Assembly: GCA_039819085.1 (NCBI GenBank)
Contig: JBCBSQ010000006.1
Location: forward strand, 1 to 64,000
Source: MED-G105 sp039819085
Lineage (GTDB): Bacteria; Pseudomonadota; Alphaproteobacteria; Caulobacterales; Parvularculaceae
DNA: 64,000 nt
Direction: 5' to 3'
Under the pieces are notes generated by a model that worked only from the letters and a program-made list of their open reading frames with translations, was not told the origin of the DNA and searched no databases. Shown piece by piece: positions 32,373-40,829 of the stretch; position 1 is the stretch's first letter, and every line of letters starts with the position of its first letter. The position numbers and the translations under genes were made by a program.

Positions 32373-33908
32373 ATGGGATCAACGCTTCTCATCGCCTGGC
32401 GGGAATACAAGCAATACGTCTTCTCCCGAGGCTTTCTCCTGTTTCTGATCATGACGCCGGTGCTGTTTCTCGGCGCGGTGCTCATCATGTCTGTGGTCGA
32501 CAAGGCGCGTCCGCAAAGGACGTTCGTCATCGTCGATCAGACGGGTGGGTACACGGAGCTAATCGACGCCGGCCTTGAGAAACAGCATCTGCGCGAGACG
32601 TTGCAGTCGTGGAGCGCGTATCTGAACGTCGCGGTTGATCCTGACAAGTCAGCGGTCGAGGACCTGCCCGAGCCGTTTGGCGCCGAGCCGATCACCAACG
32701 AGCGGCTGGAGGCCGTCGCCTCTGGAGGGGGCGTCGCGGCGGCGGCGGCGGCGGTTGCGCCCTATCTCAAAGACGATGTCGCCCCCTTCCAGGCGCCAAG
32801 GCCCCGTTTCCGCCGGCTGGAGGCGCCGCAGGCGGCGCTGGCGGCTGAGGACGCGGAGGGCGCGGCGGCGGCGCTCGAACCCTACCTCCTAGGGGAGAGG
32901 GCGTTGCCAGGCGCGGAGGGCGAGCTCTTCGCTGCGGTGATTATCCCGTCCGGGTTTGGCGATGATGCGAACACGGAGGATGACGCCCCGCCTCAGGCTG
33001 CGTTCTGGAGCAAGAACGTCACCGATCCGACCTTGCAGATTGCGGTGTCGCGGGCGCTGAGGTCGGCGTTGCGCCGTCAGGCGGCGGCGAACCTGGGGCT
33101 CGCCGGGGCCGACCTCAATCGCCTCGCCGACATCGAAGCGCCGATTACGGCTTTCACGCCCGGCGAAGCGAACGTTGAGGCGGCGGAGATCGATGACGCG
33201 GACCGGCTTGAGAAGATCATTCTCCCTGGCGTTATGACGTACGTCCTGCTCGTGGTCGTGTTCGCCGTTGGCAATCCTCTTTTGACGAACACAATCGAGG
33301 AGCGCTCCAACAAGATTGTCGAAGTCTTGTTGTCGTCCGTCACCGCCGACCAGCTGATGTCCGGCAAACTCATCGGCATCGCGGCCGTTGGGCTGACCAT
33401 GCCGACGATATTCCTGGTGGGCGGTTTTCTGGCGTCCGCGTTTGGCGCGACGGAAGCGGACGCGCTGCGCGAGACGATGGCGGCGCTCATCCGCTCCAAT
33501 CTTCTCTTCGTCTACTTTTTCTACTTCCTCGCCGCTTACGTCATCTTCGCGATGATCTTCCTCGCCATCGGGGCGCTGTCGAACTCGCTGCAGGACGCGC
33601 AGACATTCATGGGTCCGCTGATGATGGTCGTCTTTGCGCCGATGCCGTTTGCGGTGATGGTGTTTCAGAACCCCAATGGCCTCGCCGCGTCGATCCTCAC
33701 CTGGATCCCGATCTACACGCCCTACGCCGTGATGCTGCGGATCGCGTCGGACCCGCCCATGTGGGAGATTCTCGGCGCGACGGCGCTGATGCTGGTGTTC
33801 GCCGGGTTGGTGTCGCGCGTCATGGGACGCGTCTTCCGAAACAATATCCTCAATAACGCGCCGCCAAAGGTGACGGAAATCTGGCGGCTTACGAAGCGTG
33901 AGGCTTAA
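32373..33908 (+). CDS. ABC-2 type exporter permease (NatB-like)
   Basis: A 511-residue permease. It has one N-terminal helix (FLLFLIMTPVLFLGAVLIMSV), a large extracytoplasmic domain (about residues 45-280), then about six C-terminal helices starting with MTYVLLVVVFAVGNPLLTNTIEERSNKIVEVLLSSVT, where the EERSNKIVEVLLSS motif is the ABC-2 coupling helix. This is the NatB/ABC-2 membrane-3 layout. The external domain contains Ala-rich low-complexity repeats (GVAAAAAAVAPYLKDD and AEGAAAALEPYLLGE), which could be an internal duplication. The ATG directly follows the stop of the ATPase gene. Its stop overlaps that of the convergent zf-CHCC gene by four bases. Confidence 0.85.
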   Translation: MGSTLLIAWREYKQYVFSRGFLLFLIMTPVLFLGAVLIMSVVDKARPQRTFVIVDQTGGYTELIDAGLEKQHLRETLQSWSAYLNVAVDPDKSAVEDLPEPFGAEPITNERLEAVASGGGVAAAAAAVAPYLKDDVAPFQAPRPRFRRLEAPQAALAAEDAEGAAAALEPYLLGERALPGAEGELFAAVIIPSGFGDDANTEDDAPPQAAFWSKNVTDPTLQIAVSRALRSALRRQAAANLGLAGADLNRLADIEAPITAFTPGEANVEAAEIDDADRLEKIILPGVMTYVLLVVVFAVGNPLLTNTIEERSNKIVEVLLSSVTADQLMSGKLIGIAAVGLTMPTIFLVGGFLASAFGATEADALRETMAALIRSNLLFVYFFYFLAAYVIFAMIFLAIGALSNSLQDAQTFMGPLMMVVFAPMPFAVMVFQNPNGLAASILTWIPIYTPYAVMLRIASDPPMWEILGATALMLVFAGLVSRVMGRVFRNNILNNAPPKVTEIWRLTKREA

Positions 33909-34114
33909 GCTTTCCCGGCTTTGTCGGGATCATAAATGAACAAGCGCCCGCAATAGCCGCACACCGCGCGTCCGTCTTCGAGCGAATACCAGACCTTTGG
34001 GTGCCCAAGCGGGCCGCCGCCGCCATCGCAGGAGATGCGGTGTTTGGCGACGTAGATAACTTCCGGCGGGGGCGGTCCTGCATTCGCCGTCGCGTTCTTG
34101 GCGGGATCATCCAT
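33905..34114 (-). CDS. zf-CHCC domain protein (NDUFS6-like zinc finger)
   Basis: A 69-residue protein with the CHCC zinc-finger domain: a Cys in RISCDGGGGPLGHPKVWYSL, the His of LGHP, and a Cys pair in AVCGYCGRLF. This short domain is found alone in alphaproteobacteria and as the core of mitochondrial complex I subunit NDUFS6; in bacteria its role is not fixed, though a link to respiratory complex I assembly is plausible. ATG at 34112-34114. Convergent with the ABC permease gene. Confidence 0.85.
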   Translation of the reverse strand: MDDPAKNATANAGPPPPEVIYVAKHRISCDGGGGPLGHPKVWYSLEDGRAVCGYCGRLFIYDPDKAGKA

Positions 34115-34305
34115 GGGTGCCTCATTCGGGCTTGGCGGTTTATCGCCGCGTCATCCGCTAAAGCGACGCGCCGCGTCAAGCGCCGGCCGTGGGGCGGGAA
34201 CGGTGAAACCCCCTCCGCCGCCCTTTCGCCCGCCGTCGCCGCCGCTTAAGTCAGGTCGACGGCGCCGCTGCTTCTCCGCCTGGCGCGAAAGGAAAATACG
34301 GCCCC
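34115..34305. other. Divergent region, zf-CHCC gene and ABC ATPase gene
   Basis: 191 bases of divergent intergenic sequence, GC-rich, with several CCGCC runs. No operator, hairpin or small gene recognised. Confidence 0.3.
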
Positions 34306-35250
34306 ATGCCTGACAATGACCAAATGGCGATCGCCGCGCGCGGTCTTCGGAAGACCTACGCCGCGACGAAGAAAGCGCCCGCCAAGGAGGCTCTTAAAGG
34401 GATCGACCTCAACATTCGCGCGGGGTCGATTTTCGGCCTTCTCGGCCCCAATGGCGCGGGCAAGTCGACCTTCATCAACATCCTCGCGGGTCTTGTGAAC
34501 AAGTCAGGCGGCGACGTCACCGTGTGGGGGTTCGATATCGACCAGCATCCGCGTCAGGCGCGCGCGGCGATCGGCGTCGTGCCGCAGGAGATTACGACGG
34601 ACGTCTTTTTCACGCCGAAAGAGTCGCTGGAGATCACCGCGGGGCTCTATGGCGTGCCGAAGTCCGAGCGCCGCACGATGGAGATCCTCGATGCGCTAGG
34701 GCTCGCCGATAAGGCCGACGCTTACGTGCGCCAGCTCTCCGGCGGCATGAAGCGGCGGCTCCTCGTCGCAAAGGCGATGGTGCACGCGCCGCCGATCCTC
34801 ATTCTTGATGAACCGACGGCGGGCGTCGACATCGAACTCAGAAAACAGCTTTGGGAGCAGGTCGTCGATCTGCACAGGCAAGGCGTCACAATTGTTCTGA
34901 CGACGCACTATCTCGAAGAAGCGCAGGAATTATGCGACGAAATCGCCATCATCAATCATGGCGAAGTCGTCGCGTGCGAGCCGACGGAAAAGCTGCTCGC
35001 CTCGCTCGACAAGAAAGTCCTGCGCATTACGCCGGCTGAGCCCCTCGCGGCTGCGCCGGATCTCGCGCCGTTTGAGGCGGAACTCACGGAGGACGGCGTC
35101 ATCGCCGTACCCTATAAGCCGAGCGAGGGACGGGTGCGCGACATCCTCGATCGGCTCGCCATCGCCGGCGTCGCCGTGAAAGATTTGACTACGGACGAAC
35201 CGGATCTGGAGGACGTCTTCCTCGATCTCACATATCGCCGCAGCGCCTAA
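34306..35250 (+). CDS. Orphan ABC transporter ATP-binding protein (YadG/CcmA-like)
   Basis: A 314-residue ABC ATPase: Walker A FGLLGPNGAGKSTFINIL, signature YVRQLSGGMKRRLLVAKAM, Walker B LILDEPTAGVDIELR, switch His in VLTTHYLEEAQELCDEI. About 80 C-terminal residues form an accessory domain. It resembles the ATPase of YadGH-type ABC-2 exporters. No permease gene is next to it: the downstream gene is convergent, and the upstream permease belongs to another ATPase. It must pair with a distant permease. No ribosome-binding site is obvious before the ATG. Confidence 0.85.
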   Translation: MPDNDQMAIAARGLRKTYAATKKAPAKEALKGIDLNIRAGSIFGLLGPNGAGKSTFINILAGLVNKSGGDVTVWGFDIDQHPRQARAAIGVVPQEITTDVFFTPKESLEITAGLYGVPKSERRTMEILDALGLADKADAYVRQLSGGMKRRLLVAKAMVHAPPILILDEPTAGVDIELRKQLWEQVVDLHRQGVTIVLTTHYLEEAQELCDEIAIINHGEVVACEPTEKLLASLDKKVLRITPAEPLAAAPDLAPFEAELTEDGVIAVPYKPSEGRVRDILDRLAIAGVAVKDLTTDEPDLEDVFLDLTYRRSA

Positions 35251-35253
35251 GCG

Positions 35254-36705
35254 CTAGGGCTTTGCTGTTTCGATGACGTGTGTCCGCACCGGCTCGCCGC
35301 GCATGAAGTCCTCCATAACGGCCTGAACGTCCGGAGACGCCATAAATAGATTGTGGCCGGCGCCGTCCACCCGCACGCGGACGGCGTTCTTGAGGCCGGC
35401 GGTCGCGTCTTCTTGTCCCGCAGGATAGGTGCGGCCGTCGAGCGATCCGGTCAGGACGAGCGTCGGAATGTCCGACTGCGGATCGCGCCGGAACGCCGGT
35501 CCGAGATCGAGATCGACGAGTTCGTCGATGATATGCGGCATCGGAAAATTGAGGTAATCGCCGAGGAGGCTTGCCTTCGCTTCCTCCCGCACGCGCGCAA
35601 GGCGGGCGTCGGAGACGCCGGACGCCCGGTCCATCGCGAGCGGCATCGCGCGCCAGGAGATAGGGGCGCCGGGCTTGGCGAACCGGCCTAACACTTGCGC
35701 GATCGGGTCATACACGCCCGCGTCCGCAGCCTGATAGAGCCGGACAAGCATCAGCGCCCGCTCCGGGTCGGCGATCATGGCGCTCGCGATCATCTGCATG
35801 TCGCGCCGATGGAGGAGATAGGGAACGCTCTCGCCGTCAGGCGACTTCAGGTCGAGCATTTGCGGATCGGCGTCGAGGCGCTCGTGAACGCGTCTGATGA
35901 GCGCCGGCAAGTCGTCCACGCCGGCGGTCTCGCCGAGCCGCGCGAAATAGTCGTCCGTGCGTGAGGGGAGCTTCACTGTCTGGTCGAGGCCTTCGACGCT
36001 CGCAATGACGACCCGGTCGATGCGCTCCGGCATAGCCTTCATGGCGGCGAGGGCGAGGTGGCTGCCGTAGGAAATGCCCCAAAGTGACATCTTCTCCGCG
36101 CCGAGGTGGCGGCGCAGGGCGTCGAGGTCCGCAACGCTTTCCGCAGTCGTGTAGCCGGCGAGATCGACGCCCTGCGCGGCCCAGAATGCGGCGCATTCGC
36201 GCGCGCTCTGGCGGTGGAGGTCTGCGAACGCGGCGTCGCTCGTCCGTTCCGCTGCTGGAACGACCACTGAGGAGACACACTCTTCGGGCGCGTCCGACGC
36301 GCCAGTCCCGCGCTGGTCGAGGGCGATGACGTCGCCAAACTGGCGCATCGCCATGAACAACGGAAAGCGCCGCCACTTTGCGGTCGCGACGCCGGATCCG
36401 CCGGGTCCGCCGGCGAGATAGACGATCGGCGGTCCAGCCTTCGCGCGCGTCGACGGGAATCGGACATAGCGCAGCGTGATGAATCTGCTGTTTGGATCTG
36501 ACCGGTTTTCAGGAACCTGCAGCGCGCCCTCAAACGCGTCCGTCTCCTGGCCGTCGTTCGCGCGAAAGACAATTGGCGCTTCTTCGAGGCTGGTGAATGG
36601 CGCCGGCGCGCTTTCAGCTAGCGCGGCTGGCCCGGGCGCAGCGACGCAGGCCGACAGGGTGAGGATTGACGCGGCGAAAATGGCGGTGGCGTTGGTTCGG
36701 GGCAT
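35254..36705 (-). CDS. Lipoprotein alpha/beta-hydrolase, prolyl/tripeptidyl aminopeptidase type
   Basis: A 483-residue secreted hydrolase. The signal ends in a lipobox (SILTLSAC, Cys at about residue 19). The core has the family order of proline iminopeptidase/tripeptidyl peptidases: IVYLAGGPGGSG (oxyanion loop), VIALDQRGTGAS, the nucleophile elbow SLWGISYGSHLAL, then LVLTGSLDGRTYP with the catalytic Asp and VDGAGHNLFMAS with the catalytic His. It likely trims N-terminal residues of peptides or hydrolyses esters at the outer or inner membrane surface. The ATG at 36703-36705 gives a proper signal peptide; the longer open frame does not. It converges on the orphan ABC gene, three bases apart. 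Confidence 0.85.
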   Translation of the reverse strand: MPRTNATAIFAASILTLSACVAAPGPAALAESAPAPFTSLEEAPIVFRANDGQETDAFEGALQVPENRSDPNSRFITLRYVRFPSTRAKAGPPIVYLAGGPGGSGVATAKWRRFPLFMAMRQFGDVIALDQRGTGASDAPEECVSSVVVPAAERTSDAAFADLHRQSARECAAFWAAQGVDLAGYTTAESVADLDALRRHLGAEKMSLWGISYGSHLALAAMKAMPERIDRVVIASVEGLDQTVKLPSRTDDYFARLGETAGVDDLPALIRRVHERLDADPQMLDLKSPDGESVPYLLHRRDMQMIASAMIADPERALMLVRLYQAADAGVYDPIAQVLGRFAKPGAPISWRAMPLAMDRASGVSDARLARVREEAKASLLGDYLNFPMPHIIDELVDLDLGPAFRRDPQSDIPTLVLTGSLDGRTYPAGQEDATAGLKNAVRVRVDGAGHNLFMASPDVQAVMEDFMRGEPVRTHVIETAKP

Positions 36706-36847
36706 TCGGAATTGGCCTCTCTGGCTGGATCGGTCGCCGCAGATGTGGCCCTTCATGTCCGGCAAATCCGGTCGGGATCGACGAGCGGCGCCGGAAAATC
36801 GGTCGGCGGCGATGCGGGGCGGTCGGCGATCGGTCTACGGTCGCCCC

Positions 36848-38386
36848 ATGTCGACGAAACGTTTGTCCGGACTCCTTGCCGCCCTGTTCGCGCTCGCATT
36901 TGGTTTCGCCGCTTCGGCCGCGGACGACGCGCCCTCTCCATACGACGTTCCTGTGCGTGTCTGTCCCGATCGCGGCGAGGCGTCGCCGCCGTCTTTCGAT
37001 CGGCCCGAATGCGAGGAAGGCAAACGGATTTTCCAGGTCGACCCTCAAGGCCGCAGCCTTTGGGTCGAAGCGCGTTTGGACATTGCGGCGAGCGATGCGC
37101 CAGCCGACGCGCCAATGGGGATTTACCTCGCCGCCAAAGCTTCAAGCGAGATGTGGCTCAACGGTGTGCGCCTCGGCTTGAATGGTCGACCTTCGCGTCG
37201 GGCGGCGGACGAGCGGATTGGCAAGATGGACGCGGTCTTCTACGCGCCCCGTGACCTTATCCGCGATGGCGAGAATGAGATCGCCATAAAAATGTCCTCC
37301 CATCACGGGCTTCTTCGGCTCGCCTATCCAACTCATTCGCTTGGCGCTGCGCCGTACCAGCGGCCGGACAAGGTGATCCTGTCCGCCTACGCGCCGTCCA
37401 TCCTGACGTTTGGCGCGTTCCTTGCCGGCGCATTTTATTTCGGCGCAGCTGCGGCGAGGGCCGAAGAAAGATTGCCGCCCGCGCTCCTTGCAACGGCGTC
37501 AACCTTCGCCGGCTTGCAATTGCTGGCGGAAGTCGCGCGCGGGGCCTTCTCCTACCCTTACACCATGCATGATGTGCGGCTCCTCGCCATCGTCGTCTTC
37601 TCATGCGGCGTTGGTCTGGCGCTCTGCGCCTATGTGATTGTGCGGGCGCGGCCGCAGCATGCGCCAGCGTTGTTCGTCGCCTCGCTCGCGGCGGCCGGCG
37701 CTGCTGCGCTCGCCGCGCCCGGGTTCGACTCAAAAGCGATGCTCGGATTTCTGGCCACCGCTGTCGCGGCGTTTGGCGTCGCCGCATGGCGGACCATTCG
37801 TCCGGACGAACAGGGTCGGCGGTGGGCGGCTGCGCCTTGGGTCGCGTTGTCTTTCGCAGGATTGATTGCGGTTGCTTTGCTACGGCCAACCAAGTTCCTT
37901 GACGCCAATTTCTTCTTCGCCTTCGCCGGCTTGCTGCTCCTGCTGTTCGTGCTTGAAGCGCGGGCGCTAGCTGATGAGCGCGCCGCGCGCCTTACTGAGG
38001 CCGCGCGCGCAGCGCGTCTTGAGGAGGCGTTGGCGGACGCCGATCGCGGCGATGCGCCCCAGCGCCTGACCTTGAAGGATGGCGGCGCGTCCGTCTTTGC
38101 GAGCCCGGAGGAAATTATCGCCTGCTCAGGCGCGGGCGACTATGTGGACGTGCGCATGACCGGCGCGCGCAACATTCTCCACGCCGGCACACTCGGCGAA
38201 TTAGAGCGGTCGCTGCCGTCATCCTTCCTGCGCGTCCATCGCTCGCATCTTGTGAACGCGAATTTTGTCCGCGGGCTCCGGCGCGCGTCATCCGGCGCCG
38301 GCAGTCTCGACGTGGCGGAAGGCGATCCGTTGCCCGTCAGTCGACGGATCATGCCGAAGGTGCGCGCGTCATTGGCCGAGACGTAA
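36848..38386 (+). CDS. Membrane-bound LytTR transcription factor with extracytoplasmic sensor
   Basis: A 512-residue one-component regulator. It has a signal peptide (residues 1-23, cut near ASAADD) and an external beta-sandwich of about 150 residues (LWVEARLDI, GIYLAAKASSEMWLNGVRLGLNG, MDAVFYAPRDLIRDGENEIAIKM), similar to 7TM-DISM-type domains. About seven hydrophobic helices follow (about 175-375), then a coiled segment (ADERAARLTEAARAARLEEAL). A C-terminal LytTR DNA-binding domain closes the protein: IIACSGAGDYVDV, LGELERSLPSSFLRVHRSHLVN, PVSRRIMPKV. It senses an outside signal and binds DNA from the membrane. 58 bases separate it from the DUF1538 genes, which are its likely targets. ATG at 36848 was chosen for the signal peptide. 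Confidence 0.82.
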   Translation: MSTKRLSGLLAALFALAFGFAASAADDAPSPYDVPVRVCPDRGEASPPSFDRPECEEGKRIFQVDPQGRSLWVEARLDIAASDAPADAPMGIYLAAKASSEMWLNGVRLGLNGRPSRRAADERIGKMDAVFYAPRDLIRDGENEIAIKMSSHHGLLRLAYPTHSLGAAPYQRPDKVILSAYAPSILTFGAFLAGAFYFGAAAARAEERLPPALLATASTFAGLQLLAEVARGAFSYPYTMHDVRLLAIVVFSCGVGLALCAYVIVRARPQHAPALFVASLAAAGAAALAAPGFDSKAMLGFLATAVAAFGVAAWRTIRPDEQGRRWAAAPWVALSFAGLIAVALLRPTKFLDANFFFAFAGLLLLLFVLEARALADERAARLTEAARAARLEEALADADRGDAPQRLTLKDGGASVFASPEEIIACSGAGDYVDVRMTGARNILHAGTLGELERSLPSSFLRVHRSHLVNANFVRGLRRASSGAGSLDVAEGDPLPVSRRIMPKVRASLAET

Positions 38387-38444
38387 GCCGCGAGACGAAA
38401 AAGGCGCTGTCGCCGCCGCGAAAATCGCGCGATACTCGTTTTCG

Positions 38445-39218
38445 ATGACCACGCCGTCCCGTTTCGATATCAAACTCCCTGAGATCCACTTTCCGCCGGC
38501 GCTCGCCGATTTCGGGCGGCTGTTGAAGGAATCGGCGCGCGACCTTGCGCCAATCGTCGGCGTCGTCGCGTTCTTTCAGATTGTGGTGTTGCGCCAGCCG
38601 TTTCCGGATTTCTTCGGCGTCGTCTTCGGTCTCGTTGCGGTGCTCTTCGGTCTCGCCCTCTTCATCCGCGGACTGGAGATCGGCCTGTTTCCAATCGGTG
38701 AGTCCATGGCGGGCGCGTTCGCCACAAAGGGCTCAGCGGTCTGGCTGTTCGCGTTTGCGTTTGCGCTCGGGTTCGGCACGACGGTCGCGGAGCCTGCGCT
38801 GATCGCCGTCGCGGGCGAGGCGGCGTCGGTCAAAGCCGCGGAAGGCGGCCTCGCGCCCGGCGAAGAAGCGGGCTACGCCCTCGGGCTTCGCTACACCGTC
38901 GCTGTGTCGGTGGGAGTCTCTCTCATCATCGGCGTCATGCGCATTCTGCTTGGCTGGCCGATCCAGTGGTTCATCATCGGCGGCTATATTTTAATCGTCG
39001 CCCTGACGCAGTTCGCGCCGCGCGAGATCATCGGCATCGCGTATGACAGCGGCGGCGTGACGACGTCGACCATCACGGTGCCGCTGGTGACGGCCCTCGG
39101 CATTGGACTTTCCACCGTGATCAAGGGACGCAATCCCCTGATCGACGGATTTGGGTTGATCGCCTTCGCCAGCCTAACCCCGATCCTCTTCGTGCTCGTC
39201 TACGGCATGGTGGTCTAG
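38445..39218 (+). CDS. DUF1538 integral membrane protein, copy 1
   Basis: A 257-residue membrane protein with about seven hydrophobic helices and the DUF1538 signatures GFGTTVAEPALIAVAGEA and REIIGIAYDSGGVTTSTITVPLVTALGIGLST, then NPLIDGFGLIAFASLTPI. Small polar residues inside helices (TTVAEP, SGGVTTST) suggest a substrate or ion path. The family has no established function; many members carry two such domains in one chain, whereas here they are split into adjacent genes. Its neighbours (second copy, PII-like, CBS) suggest a regulated transporter or channel made of the two copies. ATG at 38445. Confidence 0.82.
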   Translation: MTTPSRFDIKLPEIHFPPALADFGRLLKESARDLAPIVGVVAFFQIVVLRQPFPDFFGVVFGLVAVLFGLALFIRGLEIGLFPIGESMAGAFATKGSAVWLFAFAFALGFGTTVAEPALIAVAGEAASVKAAEGGLAPGEEAGYALGLRYTVAVSVGVSLIIGVMRILLGWPIQWFIIGGYILIVALTQFAPREIIGIAYDSGGVTTSTITVPLVTALGIGLSTVIKGRNPLIDGFGLIAFASLTPILFVLVYGMVV

Positions 39219-39226
39219 GAGGAGAA

Positions 39227-40045
39227 ATGATCGCGGAGCTGACGAACATTCTTGGCGTCTTCCTGATGACGATCCGCGACGTCGCGCCGATCGCGCTCAT
39301 CCTCGCCTTCTTCCAGCTCGCGGTTCTTCGAAAGCCCGTGCCGCACCTGAAGGAGGTGTTGGTTGGCTTCGGCTATGTGCTCGTCGGTCTCGCGCTCTTT
39401 CTGGTGGGCCTTGAAAAGGCGCTCTTCCCGCTCGGGTCCACCATGGCTGAGCAATTGACCGACCCGGCCTTCGTCTTCGGCGAAGCGGGCGCGCCGGAGG
39501 CCGGAGAGGACATCCCCTGGCTGAAGTATTATTGGGTCTACATCTTCGCCGCGGCGATCGGCTTTTCGACGACCATCGCGGAGCCCTCCTTGATCGCCGT
39601 CTCCCTCAAAGCCGACGAGGCGTCCGGCGGGTCGGTGAAGGCGTTCGCGCTCAGGATCGCCGTCGCGATCGGCGTCGCCGCGTCCATCGCCCTCGGCGCG
39701 TTCCGCATTGTCACCGGCGCGCCGCTCCATGTCTTCATGATGGCGGGCTATCTCATTGTCATTATTCAGACCATGTTCGCGCCGAAAGAGATCATTCCGC
39801 TCGCCTATGATTCCGGTGGGGTGACGACGTCGACGGTGACGGTGCCGCTGGTGACGGCGCTCGGCCTTGGCCTCGCGTCGACTGTGCCTGGAAGGAGCCC
39901 GTTGATTGACGGCTTCGGGCTCATCGCCCTTGCGAGCCTCTTCCCGATGATTACCGTCATGGGCTATGCGCAGGGCTCGCGGGCCTGGGCTAGGTGGAGC
40001 AACGGAAAAAGGGCCGAGGCCCCTTCGGAAGGAAGCGAGTCATGA
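39227..40045 (+). CDS. DUF1538 integral membrane protein, copy 2
   Basis: A 272-residue paralogue of the preceding protein. The matching motifs are GFSTTIAEPSLIAVSLKA and KEIIPLAYDSGGVTTSTVTVPLVTALGLGLAST, then SPLIDGFGLIALASLFPM. A loop with acidic residues (FGEAGAPEAGEDIPWLKYYW) is present only in this copy. A strong AGGAGG at 39217-39222 precedes the ATG. The stop overlaps the ATG of the PII-like gene (ATGA at 40042-40045). The two copies probably form a heterodimer, equivalent to the fused two-domain DUF1538 proteins. Confidence 0.82.
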   Translation: MIAELTNILGVFLMTIRDVAPIALILAFFQLAVLRKPVPHLKEVLVGFGYVLVGLALFLVGLEKALFPLGSTMAEQLTDPAFVFGEAGAPEAGEDIPWLKYYWVYIFAAAIGFSTTIAEPSLIAVSLKADEASGGSVKAFALRIAVAIGVAASIALGAFRIVTGAPLHVFMMAGYLIVIIQTMFAPKEIIPLAYDSGGVTTSTVTVPLVTALGLGLASTVPGRSPLIDGFGLIALASLFPMITVMGYAQGSRAWARWSNGKRAEAPSEGSES

Positions 40046-40392
40046 AATTCAAGTTGATTATGGCGCTTGTCACCGATGAAAAGACCGACGCCGTAAACGA
40101 GGCGGGCCGAGAGGCTGGGGCGACGGGCTCAACAACGATTACCGCTGCGCACGGCGAAGGGCTCAAGCCAAAAAAGACCTTCTTTGGACTGACGTTAGAG
40201 GGCCAGCGGGACGTCGTGCTGTTTCTCGTCGAAGAACATTTGAGCCGGTCGATCCTCGAAGCGGTCGCGGCGGCCGGCAAGTTTGAAGAAGAGCCCGGCG
40301 CCGGCGTCGCCTTCCAGATCGATATTGAAGACGCGGTTGGCCTCAGGAACCAGATCGAAAACATCCAGCGGGAAATTCAGGACCAGATATGA
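40042..40392 (+). CDS. PII-like signalling protein linked to DUF1538
   Basis: A 116-residue protein of the PII (GlnB-like) fold: MKFKLIMALVTDEKTDAVNEAGREAGATGSTT, then KKTFFGLTLEGQRDVVLFLVEEHLSRSILEAV and GAGVAFQIDIEDAVGL. The pattern of the trimeric ferredoxin-like fold is clear, with the family's GATGSTTI at the end of beta-2. The canonical GRQKGHTE-Y T-loop with its uridylylated Tyr is missing; the loop is HGEGLKPKK. It therefore belongs to the divergent PII-like group that binds nucleotides and controls a neighbouring transporter. Its ATG overlaps the stop of DUF1538 copy 2, and its stop overlaps the CBS gene ATG. Confidence 0.82.
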   Translation: MKFKLIMALVTDEKTDAVNEAGREAGATGSTTITAAHGEGLKPKKTFFGLTLEGQRDVVLFLVEEHLSRSILEAVAAAGKFEEEPGAGVAFQIDIEDAVGLRNQIENIQREIQDQI

Positions 40393-40814
40393 CCGAGCCG
40401 AAATACATCCCCGTCCGTGAGGTGATGACGGCGAACCCCGTCGTGATCGACGGCCTCGCCACAGTGGCCCAGGCGGTTGAGCTGATGCGCGAGCGCGGAT
40501 TCTCCTCCCTGGTGGTCGACAAGCGCTATGATGGCGATGAGTACGGATTGCTCGCCGTGCACGACGTTGCTGAACATATCGTCAGCCCCGATCGGGCGCC
40601 GGAGCGCGTCAATGTTTATGAGATCATGTCGAAGCCCGCGGTCACCGTCGACGCCGCGATGAACATCAAATACGTCGTGCGGCTCCTGATGCGCTTTCGC
40701 CTGACCCGCGCGCTTGTCCTCGACCATGGCAAGGTCGCTGGCATCGTCACGCTCCGTGATCTGACCTTGCGGTCCATCGCCTCGCCGAAGAACATCGGCG
40801 GCGACGAGGGATAG
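40389..40814 (+). CDS. Tandem CBS domain protein
   Basis: A 141-residue protein of two CBS motifs: VREVMTANPVVIDGLATVAQAVELMRERGFSSLVV and VYEIMSKPAVTVDAAMNIKYVVRLLMRFRLTRALVLDHGKVAGIVTLRDLT. Such Bateman modules bind adenosine nucleotides (AMP, ATP, SAM) and gate a partner protein. It is the last gene of the unit and overlaps the PII-like gene by ATGA at 40389-40392. Two separate nucleotide sensors, PII-like and CBS, next to one membrane pair suggest dual energy or metabolite control. It converges on the acyltransferase gene, 15 bases away. Confidence 0.88.
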   Translation: MTEPKYIPVREVMTANPVVIDGLATVAQAVELMRERGFSSLVVDKRYDGDEYGLLAVHDVAEHIVSPDRAPERVNVYEIMSKPAVTVDAAMNIKYVVRLLMRFRLTRALVLDHGKVAGIVTLRDLTLRSIASPKNIGGDEG

Positions 40815-40829
40815 CGCGCTCGCGTGCTC

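Noticed and set aside
36476..36847. 124-codon upstream extension of the LytTR protein
   Set aside because: It overlaps the start of the divergent peptidase gene. The ATG at 36848 gives a proper signal peptide.
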